A stretch of 64,000 nucleotides of DNA. It comes from Trichaptum fuscoviolaceum (lineage: Eukaryota; Basidiomycota; Agaricomycetes; Hymenochaetales; Trichaptaceae). Positions 11,280-24,410 of the stretch are shown piece by piece. The notes below the pieces were generated by a model. That model was not told where the DNA came from and did not search any database. It was given only the letters and a program-made list of their open reading frames with translations. The position numbers and the translations under genes were made by a program. The first letter of the stretch is position 1; each line of letters opens with the position of its first letter. Where the stretch lies: the NCBI GenBank assembly GCA_910574455.1, contig CAJSYZ010000006.1:2718156-2782155 (forward strand), in the 5' to 3' direction.

Positions 11280-12147
11280 ACGTGCCAAAGGGGCCTCTCG
11301 CCTCTCTCTAGCTTTCCGCCTTCGAGGACCTTCAATTTGGCTATTAGACGAACACAGAAGGGGAAATTATGGTTGTGTAGGTACCGAAATTATGATCCTA
11401 TGTTGTAAACCGTGACTGACTTCTTTTCCGAGGTTGGACTGCATTCTTTTCTTTTAGGTAAGTTATATCTTATACGTCGATCTAATTCATTTACTAACTC
11501 GAACCAATTCTATATCATATCTAGGTCAAGGCCTTCGGGCCGTGAGGTAAGATATGTCTTCTTCGTCGTTCAACTCATTTACTAATTCTGTCTCATACCT
11601 AGATTCATTTCAAGTTTCGTAAATAGCTCATTATCATGTACATAATGAGTCTGCATTAATAGATAATTTGTTTTTGACTCTACCCTGTACTGCGTGAATG
11701 CATTTGTCTTCGACTTGAGTAGCAACAAAATATTCCCACGGTGCAAAGTGACGCAGTGTCGCAACTTGAAGTGTCGCAGCCGTTCACCTCTTTCCTCACC
11801 GCGGAATGACCTTCTGGGACTGTGCTCTACAATGCTAGCTTGACTTCTTACACTGGTTTCTCTCTTTCAACTGAGATTTGTGCTTGCAATTGCACATCAA
11901 GTACACACTCGAGCAACAGCAAACCGTCGGACACACGGACTTGCCATGGGCTGTCCTCGAAGGAGTGCAGCGCAAGTGCACTGAAGAGACTGGCGGGCGA
12001 GAAGGAACTATGACTGCACAGTCTGGACAACGAGAAGGCGGGTTTGGGTGCCAGTTGTGGCCAGGTGTCAATTACAGCTGTGATAATATTCTCAGAAACG
12101 GACGTCCTCAGCACTCAGTACTCCCGCCTCACTCAGCTGTAAAAGCC

Positions 12148-12965
12148 ATGACTGAGTTCAAAAAGCTGCCCACCCGTCGCTTGGACCTGAGGTCAGCGCA
12201 ATTGGTCTCGGAACAATGGGTACGTCTCTCCACACGTCAATGCGTAAGAGCTAACTGCAACATCTTTGCACGGTCAGGTATTGGTGCATTCTACGGAAAG
12301 ACCGACGATGAAGCTGCGTACAAAGCCCTCACTTACTCTGCAGACCGCGGGATGACCTTCTGGGACTGTGCAGACATCTACGGAACAAGTAAGATACAAT
12401 CTAAATCATCCAGGAATGATAATTAGACGAAGCTGACGCACCCTCTCCAGCCGAATTGACACTCGCCAAGTGGTTCAAGGAAACTGGACGGCGCTTGGAG
12501 ATCTTCCTTGCGACCAAGTTCGGCTTTCGCGATCCTGAGGGGAAATTTGGGGATGGCAAGCCCATCAGCACGCCGTCCTACATCAAGCACGCGCTCGAGC
12601 GGTCGTTGAAGCGTCTGGAAACGGATTACATCGTCCTTTACTACCAGCGCCATGTAGACATTATGCCCGTATGTCGAGAAACGGACGGTCAGATGGATCG
12701 GACTCAGCGAGTGCAGCGCGGCGACGCTAACGAGGGCAAATGCAGTACCGGGCGTTGGCGAGTAGCGCAGATGGAGTTCAGTCCGTACAGTCTGGACATT
12801 AAGAAGTGTGTCTGGCTATTATGCATCTAATGAAAGGCTTCGTGTCAGTTGTACCGATCCCGGGCAGCCTCGAACGCGTGGAGAAGAACGCACATGGCGC
12901 GGAGATAATCCTTTCGCGAAGACCATTAGAAAGCTGAGAGCGATACTCGGAAGCCTTCATGGCAA
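12148..12965 (+). pseudogene. Aldo-keto reductase pseudogene, unit 2
   Basis: Same decayed gene as in unit 1. It carries a 10-bp loss in exon 1 (TTGG directly joined to ACCTG) that shifts the frame after residue 12. Exon 3 does not have the unit 1 single-base loss, but it shares the deletion after the catalytic histidine segment and the broken 3' end. The shared downstream lesions show that the gene died before the array was amplified. Confidence 0.87.
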
Positions 12966-13167
12966 ACAAGGTATTAATGTGGTAGAGCACTTGAATGTTA
13001 ATTAGAAACTTTGTGTTACATCTTGTGTTGAGCTTCTGAGTGTGAGTCTCTCGATGGGTGAGTCTCAAAGATCATCCCGTTTCCGGATGGCACACTGCCA
13101 ATCCGCGGGAGCTCACCATGTTGTACTAGTTTCAAAACAGTCAACGTTCAACTGGCTTTGAAACTCC

Positions 13168-13431
13168 TTATGAAATTGTCCGGTTCCCTGACGGGGCACT
13201 TCCGACGGCTCCTCCGGTATTGTCCAACCTAATTATTCAATGTGTTTCTTACGCTAAATAATTTTATAGCACAACCTTCCGTACCTCGCTACTGTTAAAC
13301 ACATACTTGATTTACCTGGACCTACCGTGTCAGTCTATCTTCAGCTCTATGGGGAGGAAGTTCCACATTTGCTAGGCACAAGGCGCATGGCTCTCATGAC
13401 AGCAATTGGAGCCGACAAGAATTTACTGTAG
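13168..13431 (+). pseudogene. Mug135-like C-terminal fragment, unit 2
   Basis: Same two-piece fragment as in unit 1, with TAG at 13429. The tail reads LGTRRMALMTAIGADKNLL, which is closer to the family pattern (R-R before AL) than the unit 1 tail LGISRKALMKAIG. Confidence 0.6.
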
Positions 13432-13597
13432 TGCAACATCTCTTTATCACATTTGTAATGTATCCACACGCAACTATCCTTATCCTAACATATTATTACT
13501 TTGTAACTTGATCTTTTGTGTAGTCTTCCTTGATGCCAGAATTACGACGTTGGAAGCAGATGAAGCATGTAAATTATGCATAACAAGATACAAGGGA

Positions 13598-14842
13598 TCA
13601 TAGCAAGGAATCCAACTTGGACAGGACATCGAGCACGGCAGCAATGAGCTCAAAACAGAGATCCTCACCCTCACTCGTCCCAGGTCCTGTTGTCTGCATC
13701 TCCGCCTTCACAGCGTCCACCATGCCCAGCACCGACTCCCGGCCTGTCAAAGCGCTTCCCGCACCAATGCGTGCGCCCTCTTTCCGCTTGCCGCTGCTGC
13801 TGCCCGTCGAGAAGGGCCAGGACGCGAACTCGGCGAGGACGTCCTCTGCACGCTGGAACGCCGCCTCGCGCTCCTCGTATCCCAGCCGGCCAAACGCGTT
13901 GTCGACGACACTCGCCGCGTATGCCGCACACACGAGACAGACGGTGCGCGTCGCGCGGCAGTTCTCGCCCTCCTTGCCGAGTGCTTCGGGGGGCACGACG
14001 CGCGTGGCGGACGTGAGGAGCGCGGTGCAGCGGCGCACGATGGCCTCTTTGGTGCGTGCGTCGGCAACGGGGTGCGTGGCCATGTCGAAGAGCAGGAAGT
14101 TGCGCTTCTCGGTGCGCAGGATGCCCTTGTCGACGAGGCCCTTGGCGAGCCGCTCGCGCACCTGCTTCAGCTGGAAGCCGATTTTCGTGATGTTCCATGT
14201 CTCGCCTGCAGCTCGTTAACGCAAGGTCAAGATAATGTGTAAGGAACTCGCACCACTCAGCAGGTCAATCCAGCTGTTGACAGACATGCGGGCCTCCTCC
14301 TGACTCTTCATCATTTTGAGCGCCTCGTCGAGGATCGTCTCGCCTGTCCTTCTGTCATCAAGCACCTCGACAAGCCGCTCAGCTAGCGGGTAGCGCTTCC
14401 TCGACGGGTCCCGCACAATGCATATCCGCCGTCGCATGGCGAGCTCGAGAATGATGCAGCCTCGCAGCGCATACGAGATATTGTCGTTCCAAAAGGACAA
14501 GTAGCCCTACTGATCTTATAGTTTAGTCAATTCAGTTTGCAAGGGAATTGGCCACGTACCTGCTTGTCCTTTAATCCTAGCAGCAGCACCTCCTCCATGA
14601 TTGTCAACTTGGGCATTCGCCCGCCCGCTCGCTCAGCATCACCGTCGCTCTCGAAGTCGCGGGGGTCGTACGCTATCTTGCTTCCACCTTCGAATGCTGA
14701 TCCCGCATGAGAGGGCTTTGGTAGCCCGTTGATGTTGGAAGTCGAGCCTGATGGCGAGGAGCTTGTGTCGGCGCTTTGTCCATTCCAGGTGCCTCCGACG
14801 TCTTCATCTTGCGCATTCGACGATGCGCCTGCTGCCCGACGC
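13598..14842 (-). CDS. VPS74: VPS74/GOLPH3 (GPP34)-like copy, unit 2, start-less but open
   Basis: Three exons: A about 14842-14560, B 14506-14254 (253 nt), C 14205-13598 (608 nt). From the internal methionine of [10 protein letters not shown] the exons join without a stop to give about 305 residues covering the whole GPP34 fold: the PI4P-site tryptophan in SFWND, the [15 protein letters not shown] segment, the KEAIVRR patch and the LDSLL end. The upstream region has lost 17 bp that carried ATG codons in unit 1, and stops occur in all three frames before the GTAAGT donor. A product, if made, would therefore lack the N-terminal arginine-rich part that binds COPI in this family. A TATAAAAGG box lies upstream. 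Functional status is uncertain. Confidence 0.8.
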
Positions 14843-15103
14843 CTTGATATGGATTAGTGAGCTTGAACAGACAGAAGAAGTGGAACTGACAGAAGAAAGC
14901 AGCACTTACTGCGCAAAGCAGAGGGTCGCCGTTCAGTTCCTCAGTGAGAGGGCTTTAGACTGACGGCCCTCGATTTCATCACTCATTCACGCTTCTTTGT
15001 GCCTTGAATTTCCTTTTATATGCAAAACTCCCACGTTTTCTGAAAAAGTACGCTAGTCCACGACCCCCTCGCAGTACATTCTGGTGATGTCGCGCGGTCG
15101 GCC

Positions 15104-16170
15104 ATGCCCTCCTTGCGCGAAGATTGTCTGTCTACTGACTACGGGTGCGCGCCGGCGCAAGTCGGCTCTCGTCGCCGCAAGGACCATGTCGACTCCGTTC
15201 TTGACAACTTCTGTCGCAAATCAAAGGGTGCGTTAATGACAGTGTATTGTAAGCTTGTAAGCAGAGTTACTTACAATTTCAACAGTCTTGTCCTTGCGGA
15301 TGCCCTGAGCGAAGCACCGGTTGCAGTCCGTCAAGTCTGAATGCATGTTCCCTTCCGTCGCTAGTCGCATGCAACAGCACTTTGCTCGTTTGACATTGGG
15401 GAACACACCCAAATGTAAGTAGATATTTCATCTGTGTACTCAAAAGAAGGTACTCACGGCAATCATGAGGCACTCATCGAAGCGCCGGGGGGCTCAACGC
15501 CGAATCACTGGCATTTCCGCCAGAATACTTCGAGCTCACGGGTTGACAGCCTGTTGGGAATGTGAGTATAGAATCAATACTCTGAGAGGTATAAGTGACT
15601 TACCATTCGTGAGGAATGGTTAAGCAACCAGTGAAGACTGAGGTGCTGGCTCGTGTCCGGCATCTAGACAACAATCGAAGGAGGTGAGTACTGGCCATGT
15701 CTGAAGGCACAGTCCGCCACGCCTGCTCGATGAAAATGTAAGTAAATATCACATCTGTGTATTCAAAGGAAGGTACTCACAATGTCAAACTTCGCCTCAG
15801 ACAAACAATGCAATCATCTTCCGGCGGTCTTGACACAGCTTAGACACCCACGAAGCGCCAACCACCATAACTGAGTCCGTCCGCCTGCAAGCATTCTGTC
15901 GATAGTGCGTGAGGGTCGATGGCTTGTCTGCGATCAGCAACAGAGCCGCGCCGGTTGCATCTGGCTCGTGTTGACACGGTGAGGACTACGGAGACAGGTG
16001 AGTACGTGGACATGGCTTAGTGAGGCATGGGACTTACAGTACATCTAGCTTGATGGCAAACAGCAACAGCTTCGCATTTTCGAGGAACTTGAGCTATGCA
16101 AACAGGTGAGTACATGGTCATGGATCAGTGAGGTATGATAGACTTACTATACAAGAGGTCGACCAAGGAC
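15104..16170 (+). other. Shortened exon block and donor/acceptor repeats, unit 2 (repeated in unit 3 at 24672-25735)
   Basis: Only the first SR-rich motif (SRRRKDHVDSVLDN, near 15166-15207) and parts of the later exons remain. They are followed by repeated phrases with the skeleton CAGGTGAGTAC.TGG.CATGG.T...GTGAGG.ATG..GACTTAC (near 15680, 15990 and 16105), each like an exon end plus intron. This suggests tandem duplication of exon-intron modules followed by decay. No product can be proposed. Confidence 0.4.
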
Positions 16171-16430
16171 ACACGACATTGGGGGAGCAGCATAGCGGCA
16201 TAAGGAAAGTCTGGCGCGTCGATTCTGCGCCTTCCAGCATTTAAACCAATTTCGCTGGTCTGTGCACCGTGCGATGGTGCTGAAGCGACGCGTAGCAATT
16301 TCTACTTAGGAATTCTCTTGCCGCACGCGTCCGGGCGAACCTTCCAATCGCGCATCTTCTCCCGGTGTCCGCACACCGCCTTCACTGGCCCTCTCGACTG
16401 CAGCGCTGGTGAGCTCGCTCGCCCGCTTTC

Positions 16431-18850
16431 GATACATACATATATTGCTATGTTGGCTTCAAAATATTGTATTAGAATAAGACATATGAAGAAATCAATG
16501 ATGGGCTCGAAGCAGATACATCTTGTTGTACGTCTACCAATGCTTGGCGCCGCTTAGCATTGCGTCTGGCATCCGAATAGCTCTTAAACACACTTTCAAT
16601 GGCTGTCCCGAGCGCACCGTTGGTGAGCTCGCTCACCCGCGTTCGATACATACATATATTGCTATCTTGACTTTGAATAAAACATATACAGCAAGAATAT
16701 ATGCCTGCTCGAGTGACATCCTTCCCTCTACCACTGTGTAGCATTAGATCGTCTCCCGCCACTACCCGGTGAGTCCGCTCGCCGGAATTCGATACATACA
16801 TACATTGTCATTCTAAATTCATTTCTCGAAGCCTTCCTATTACCACCGCCGCTAAGCAGCCCTCTGGCAACTCCGCTCGCCAGAATTCGATACATACATA
16901 TATTGTCATTCTCTTACGTCTCTGCACTGCCGCTTGGCTTCCTTCCGCTCGCGAGAGTCAAAACTATCGTTCTAAATACATGCAATGTTGATATATCATT
17001 TGACCTTGCTCTGCGGGCGAAATTCCATATATACATTGTCATATCACACGGGGACTCAATACATAGCTACATTGCACTCGGCGGAAGAAATTCTATATAT
17101 ACATTGTCATTCCAGATCTCTCCATACAGGGCTACTGATGCGTGAGTTAACCGCTTCGGGTGTGTGCAAATGCCAGTGAATGGCTTCGCTAAGATATTCG
17201 GCTTCTATCTGTTCCCGAACCTCTCGCAGCCTCAGAAAGCTAAAATAGCCGAATGCATATGGAAGCCAGTCGGCGGAGAAAGAGACATAGCTGCATTTGC
17301 ATATTGGATTTGCTCTAGATGCTTCCCAGATGCTGTGCAGCCCGGCTGTGCGTAACTATGAGAATAGAATTTAGACTAGACGTAGCTAGTAGCTGGCAGA
17401 GGTAAAAACATACCTATGTTGTTTTTCCATGCATTATCATTGACTCTCTAGGTCTTGAAGACTGATCTATAGTACCCTGCCACCTCGAAGCTGCTCGCCG
17501 GAAGAATTTACATATATACATTGTGATGCTGGAGTTTGCGGCGAAGACGGCGTTGAAAATGGGCACAGAGGGCTGATTACGTAAGCAGCGCCAGAAGAGA
17601 CCCGCAGACCTTCGATCAACGCTTTGCTCGTTTCCACCACCACCACATACATGCATTGCTTTCATCTTTCTCTCTGCAAGTCAATATACGAACTAGACAG
17701 CATATGCAACAAATTCTGATCTATTTCAAGTCTTTTTTGGCTGCAGATGTTGTTTGCAGGTTCAAGATATGTCTGCACACCCGAATGCGATCAATTGCCA
17801 TCGCGGCTTCATCTGGCTGGTCTTGCCGTGAAATCTAGGCGAAATCTGGCCTTTAGCGACAGGAGACAACATCTACTACCTCCGATTGGCGTCCCCGGCG
17901 GGCGCAGAGCTGTCAATCGCGTAACAAGACCTGGGAATGCTTTCTGGTATTCTCGCAGTTGCTTGCATGTCTGGACTGCATTTCAACATATTTTATGCTC
18001 ACAAAGCAGTGATTTAAGACTTCTAGAAGATATACTAAGTGATCTGCACTGTCTGGCATAGGTTTGCTGTGGCGAAGATGACCACGGACATGCAATTAAA
18101 CCCGGGAGGTTATCCGCTGCTTCTCTGCAGAGAAGCGGGCGCAATCAAAAACGTAAGATATCTCTGCACTTCTATTTCTTCTAAAACACTAACTCAATTT
18201 CGCTTCACATAGTTAGCTGAAGCACGGTCACACTCTGCAACTCCGTCTGCCCATTTGCTTGCAATGCTCCTCACTGTTGACAGTGAGCTCAGATACATGT
18301 TTATGTGTGCTTCATTGTCTTGAGGCTATGTAAGTGTGAGCTGGTCAGCGGGCAATTCAGAAACTTAAGGTACGTACACATTCTTCTCGGAAGCTTGCTA
18401 ACCGAAGCTCAGGCTCGCATGGCTAATTGGCGGAAGTATTCCGGGCCCGCTCATCTGGAACTGTCTCCCATTTCAATTCTCAGATATGGTCTCCGTGTTA
18501 TGGCGCTCGGGACCTTCAGGCAGTTCACGCAAATGTCAGGCTTCGAAGACGTCAAAAATAGCCGATAATCATTGTACAATAGAAGCCCTTTCTTGCCGAT
18601 TTGCAGCTGGTCGGCGGAAACAAAGCTATAGCTACTTTAAGACTTTAAGGTTGGCTTCTAGCTGCTGGAGAATTTATTGATCGAGGTTGCGGGGGAGAAG
18701 GCGCAGAAAATGGGCGCAGAACGTGATTACGTAAGCAACGCCAAATGAGTCACGTAGACCGCCGCCGATCAACTGTTCCTTTCGTCTCCACCACCACCAC
18801 ATACATGCAATGCATCCTTCTTGCTCTCGAAAGGCCTATATACATTCTGG
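16431..18850. repeat. Interspersed GATACATACATATATTG motif array, unit 2
   Basis: Good copies start near 16431, 16645, 16791 and 16889, with weaker ones downstream to about 18840. Same order and spacing as unit 1 without the 680-bp duplication. Confidence 0.6.
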
Positions 18851-20815
18851 ACATCGAAATCAACTGTCCTTCACCCAATTCATGCTTTCTCTGGCTGTTT
18901 ACAGTGTGCACAAATTCGGGACAGATATGCAGTGCCGAGTTCGATCTAACGACATCTCTGCTAGATCTACTCACTCCTGCCGAACAAATCTAAGCGATAC
19001 AAGTCCCTGGGCTACGGGAGGCTATATAGAATACTTCCGATCCGCGTCCCTGGCGGGCGCCGAGCCCGCCATCCCTTATCACTGCTGTGTCTTGTTCTCG
19101 GGGCCGTTTGCCTCTGAGGACTGCTTTGCTACTTGTGATACCTTGCTATGACTATTCTAAGAGCTATATCTGCTGTGCTCTGCGCTTTCAGAACTGAAGC
19201 GCCAGCGAAGGGTCCGTAACCTCTATTGATTCCGGATTTTCGGCGGGACACAACTTTCCCTTCCTTCTTGCGGCGATGGAGCGCAAAATGTGAGATTTTC
19301 AATGTTCTTCCGGTTGCTTCTTGACTCTAATTCAGTCCAGGTCTCGCTTATTCGGCAAGGAATGACAGGCGATCTCTAGAAGGCCGCTAGACCTCTCGTG
19401 CATGCATTACATTCCAAGCCAGTAAGTCTGCAGAACAGCTACGTATCTGTACTGGCATTGGCTCAGGAGTGAAGAAAACATATGACTAACATGTTCTGGG
19501 CAACCAAATTGCATGCTCGCGTAGCTATCTACTCTGTCCGTGTTTTCAGTCTAATTTCTCGTCCGAAATGTCGGCTGCTTCGGTGGCAATATCCTGGTCT
19601 AGTGAACTGCGCTCAATTGCTTGAAATTACTTCTCTGGCCCTCTGGTGCTGCTCTCGCAATGCATCACTGCAGCTGTTTGCGAAGTCCGGCCTCACAATT
19701 GAGCTCAAGAGCAATATCTGCATGTCTCCGGGTCGTTCAAAACATACGGGAGGACGGGGAGGTAGAGCCGCAAGTACGTGTAATCGGACTTCGGGCGACT
19801 CGCGTAAGTGTCTCCCTTGAAACACGTAGCTGTCCAGGAATTTTCACCTTTCATTCCAGAACACCCGGGCACCTCGGCGCTCCGTGTCCATGGGAAGAAA
19901 GTCCCGCTTGGCGGGGCTCTGACCAGCTTAAAAGGGGAGAACCAGCCGTCGTCCTAACCCCCAAGTACCGTGCGCACGGCCACTCCCTATGCTTGACTTT
20001 ATCCCTGTCTGCTTTGCTCTCTACACTCACGGACTTCTGGACCGGGACCGTGCAACTGCGAGTTGGCAGGCTAGATGACGTCCTAGACCTGTCGACTAAA
20101 GGCAATCTTTGTAGGTTTATTTCCTTATTCTGTCACATTGATCTGACTTCGGTTTTACTTTGCGAGGTCTATGGGCCCTAGGCCATTCCTTTGGTCTCAT
20201 GGTCCTCTTACGGGCCTCGGTGAGTCGCTTGCTTCGTTCTGGCAATACATTGCTGATGTGTAATTAGTTTGTGCTGTCCCTCTTGGTCCTCGGACTGGTA
20301 CGTGATTCTCTGTTTGCTTTAGGCCCGTCTAATATTATATTCAGATTTGATTTGAATGTTGGGCTGTTGGATATCACATACTTGGGCTGTCGGAATATTA
20401 TTTGGGTTGTCGGCTTTACCTTGCGTGCCAGTCCTTCAACGGCATTTGTGGTCCTCTCAGGGGCCTCGGTGAGTTGCTCCCTTCGTTCTGGCATTACATT
20501 GCTGACGTCTATTTAGTTTGTGCTGTCCCTCTTTGTCTTCGGACAGCATCTTATTGGCTGTTGGCGTATTTGGGCTGTGGGATAATAAACTTGGGCTTGC
20601 GGAATAAGATTTGGGTCGTTGTAATATGTTAACATGTATTTAATTGGTGTGTACATAATTCTGTCGCTTGTGCAATGTCTTACGCCCTTCACTAGGTTCC
20701 CGGATCTATTTGCGGCTTCTTGGTACGTGACTGTCTCTCCTTGTCGTTCGTTCTGATTCGTTCCTTTATAGCTGCGTCACACCACCCTTCCCCTTCCTAG
20801 ACCGCTTTGACATAG

Positions 20816-20847
20816 CACAGAGGGAGAGCTGATCGGCTCCCTCTGTG
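20816..20847. repeat. Perfect 11-bp hairpin (unit 3)
   Basis: Same 32-base stem-loop as in unit 1, unchanged. Confidence 0.85.
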
Positions 20848-21715
20848 ACGTGCCAAAGGGGCCTCTCGCCTCTCTCTAGCTTTCCGCCTTCGAGGACCTT
20901 CAATTTGGCTATTAGACGAACACAGAAGGGGAAATTATGGTTGTGTAGGTACCGAAATTATGATCCTATGTTGTAAACCGTGACTGACTTCTTTTCCGAG
21001 GTTGGACTGCATTCTTTTCTTTTAGGTAAGTTATATCTTATACGTCGATCTAATTCATTTACTAACTCGAACCAATTCTATATCATATCTAGGTCAAGGC
21101 CTTCGGGCCGTGAGGTAAGATATGTCTTCTTCGTCGTTCAACTCATTTACTAATTCTGTCTCATACCTAGATTCATTTCAAGTTTCGTAAATAGCTCATT
21201 ATCATGTACATAATGAGTCTGCATTAATAGATAATTTGTTTTTGACTCTACCCTGTACTGCGTGAATGCATTTGTCTTCGACTTGAGTAGCAACAAAATA
21301 TTCCCACGGTGCAAAGTGACGCAGTGTCGCAACTTGAAGTGTCGCAGCCGTTCACCTCTTTCCTCACCGCGGAATGACCTTCTGGGACTGTGCTCTACAA
21401 TGCTAGCTTGACTTCTTACACTGGTTTCTCTCTTTCAACTGAGATTTGTGCTTGCAATTGCACATCAAGTACACACTCGAGCAACAGCAAACCGTCGGAC
21501 ACACGGACTTGCCATGGGCTGTCCTCGAAGGAGTGCAGCGCAAGTGCACTGAAGAGACTGGCGGGCGAGAAGGAACTATGACTGCACAGTCTGGACAACG
21601 AGAAGGCGGGTTTGGGTGCCAGTTGTGGCCAGGTGTCAATTACAGCTGTGATAATATTCTCAGAAACGGACGTCCTCAGCACTCAGTACTCCCGCCTCAC
21701 TCAGCTGTAAAAGCC

Positions 21716-22533
21716 ATGACTGAGTTCAAAAAGCTGCCCACCCGTCGCTTGGACCTGAGGTCAGCGCAATTTGTCTCGGAACAATGGGTACGTCTCTCCA
21801 CACGTCAATGCGTAAGAGCTAACTGCAACATCTTTGCACAGTCAGGTATTGGTGCATTCTACGGAAAGACCGACGATGAAGCTGCGTACAAAGCCCTCAC
21901 TTACTCTGCAGACCGCGGGATGACCTTCTGGGACTGTGCAGACATCTACGGAACAAGTAAGATACAATCTAAATCATCCAGGAATGATAATTAGACGAAG
22001 CTGACGCACCCTCTCCAGCCGAATTGACACTCGCCAAGTGGTTCAAGGAAACTGGACGGCGCTTGGAGATCTTCCTTGCGACCAAGTTCGGCTTTCGCGA
22101 TCCTGAGGGGAAATTTGGGGATGGCAAGCCCATCAGCACGCCGTCCTACATCAAGCACGCGCTCGAGCGGTCGTTGAAGCGTCTGGAAACGGATTACATC
22201 GTCCTTTACTACCAGCGCCATGTAGACATTATGCCCGTATGTCGAGAAACGGACGGTCAGATGGATCGGACTCAGCGAGTGCAGCGCGGCGACGCTAACG
22301 AGGGCAAATGCAGTACCGGGCGTTGGCGAGTAGCGCAGATGGAGTTCAGTCCGTACAGTCTGGACATTAAGAAGTGTGTCTGGCTATTATGCATCTAATG
22401 AAAGGCTTCGTGTCAGTTGTACCGATCCCGGGCAGCCTCGAACGCGTGGAGAAGAACGCACATGGCGCGGAGATAATCCTTTCGCGAAGACCATTAGAAA
22501 GCTGAGAGCGATACTCGGAAGCCTTCATGGCAA
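21716..22533 (+). pseudogene. Aldo-keto reductase pseudogene, unit 3
   Basis: Same 10-bp exon 1 deletion and shared 3' lesions as unit 2. Private substitutions lie near 21771 (GGTCTC to TGTCTC) and 21840, the latter just before the exon 2 acceptor; both are shared with units 4 and 5. Not translatable as an aldo-keto reductase. Confidence 0.87.
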
Positions 22534-22735
22534 ACAAGGTATTAATGTGGTAGAGCACTTGAATGTTAATTAGAAACTTTGTGTTACATCTTGTGTTGAG
22601 CTTCTGAGTGTGAGTCTCTCGATGGGTGAGTCTCAAAGATCATCCCGTTTCCGGATGGCACACTGCCAATCCGCGGGAGCTCACCATGTTGTACTAGTTT
22701 CAAAACAGTCAACGTTCAACTGGCTTTGAAACTCC

Positions 22736-22999
22736 TTATGAAATTGTCCGGTTCCCTGACGGGGCACTTCCGACGGCTCCTCCGGTATTGTCCAACCTAA
22801 TTATTCAATGTGTTTCTTACGCTAAATAATTTTATAGCACAACCTTCCGTACCTCGCTACTGTTAAACACATACTTGATTTACCTGGACCTACCGTGTCA
22901 GTCTATCTTCAGCTCTATGGGGAGGAAGTTCCACATTTGCTAGGCACAAGGCGCATGGCTCTCATGACAGCAATTGGAGCCGACAAGAATTTACTGTAG
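22736..22999 (+). pseudogene. Mug135-like C-terminal fragment, unit 3
   Basis: As in unit 2, with the same LGTRRMALMTAIGADKNLL ending and TAG at 22997. Confidence 0.6.
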
Positions 23000-23165
23000 T
23001 GCAACATCTCTTTATCACATTTGTAATGTATCCACACGCAACTATCCTTATCCTAACATATTATTACTTTGTAACTTGATCTTTTGTGTAGTCTTCCTTG
23101 ATGCCAGAATTACGACGTTGGAAGCAGATGAAGCATGTAAATTATGCATAACAAGATACAAGGGA

Positions 23166-24410
23166 TCATAGCAAGGAATCCAACTTGGACAGGACATCGA
23201 GCACGGCAGCAATGAGCTCAAAACAGAGATCCTCACCCTCACTCGTCCCAGGTCCTGTTGTCTGCATCTCCGCCTTCACAGCGTCCACCATGCCCAGCAC
23301 CGACTCCCGGCCTGTCAAAGCGCTTCCCGCACCAATGCGTGCGCCCTCTTTCCGCTTGCCGCTGCTGCTGCCCGTCGAGAAGGGCCAGGACGCGAACTCG
23401 GCGAGGACGTCCTCTGCACGCTGGAACGCCGCCTCGCGCTCCTCGTATCCCAGCCGGCCAAACGCGTTGTCGACGACACTCGCCGCGTATGCCGCACACA
23501 CGAGACAGACGGTGCGCGTCGCGCGGCAGTTCTCGCCCTCCTTGCCGAGTGCTTCGGGGGGCACGACGCGCGTCGCGGACGTGAGGAGCGCGGTGCAGCG
23601 GCGCACGATGGCCTCTTTGGTGCGTGCGTCGGCGACGGGGTGTGTGGCCATGTCGAAGAGCAGGAAGTTGCGCTTCTCGGTGCGCAGGATGCCCTTGTCG
23701 ACGAGGCCCTTGGCGAGCCGCTCGCGCACCTGCTTCAGCTGGAAGCCGATTTTCGTGATGTTCCATGTCTCGCCTGCAGCTCGTTAACGCAAGGTCAAGA
23801 TAATGTGTAAGGAACTCGCACCACTCAGCAGGTCAATCCAGCTGTTGACAGACATGCGGGCCTCCTCCTGACTCTTCATCATTTTGAGCGCCTCGTCGAG
23901 GATCGTCTCGCCTGTCCTTCTGTCATCAAGCACCTCGACAAGCCGCTCAGCTAGCGGGTAGCGCTTCCTCGACGGGTCCCGCACAATGCATATCCGCCGT
24001 CGCATGGCGAGCTCGAGAATGATGCAGCCTCGCAGCGCATACGAGATATTGTCGTTCCAAAAGGACAAGTAGCCCTACTGATCTTATAGTTTAGTCAATT
24101 CAGTTTGCAAGGGAATTGGCCACGTACCTGCTTGTCCTTTAATCCTAGCAGCAGCACCTCCTCCATGATTGTCAACTTGGGCATTCGCCCGCCCGCTCGC
24201 TCAGCATCACCGTCGCTCTCGAAGTCGCGGGGGTCGTACGCTATCTTGCTTCCACCTTCGAATGCTGATCCCGCATGAGAGGGCTTTGGTAGCCCGTTGA
24301 TGTTGGAAGTCGAGCCTGATGGCGAGGAGCTTGTGTCGGCGCTTTGTCCATTCCAGGTGCCTCCGACGTCTTCATCTTGCGCATTCGACGATGCGCCTGC
24401 TGCCCGACGC
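23166..24410 (-). CDS. VPS74: VPS74/GOLPH3 (GPP34)-like copy, unit 3, start-less but open
   Basis: Exon A about 24410-24128, B 24074-23822 (253 nt), C 23773-23166 (608 nt). It is open from [10 protein letters not shown] to the stop like the unit 2 copy, and differs from it only at scattered bases (for example ACGCGCGTCGCGG near 23566-23578 where unit 2 reads GTGG). The 17-bp upstream deletion is present, so no normal start codon joins exon A. The conserved protein inside a recent duplication means openness alone is weak evidence of function. Confidence 0.8.

Larger units (their letters stand above)
10504..20073 (+). repeat. Tandem segmental duplication, unit 2
   Basis: Complete 9.57-kb unit in the same orientation and order as unit 1, and almost identical to unit 3. 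Differences noticed are isolated substitutions (for example in the aldo-keto reductase first exon near 12204) and a few-base length changes. Its VPS74 copy has open exons A-C. Its 15.1-16.2 kb part differs from units 1 and 5, where a longer SR-rich exon block is present, so the units are mosaics rather than simple serial copies. Confidence 0.95.
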
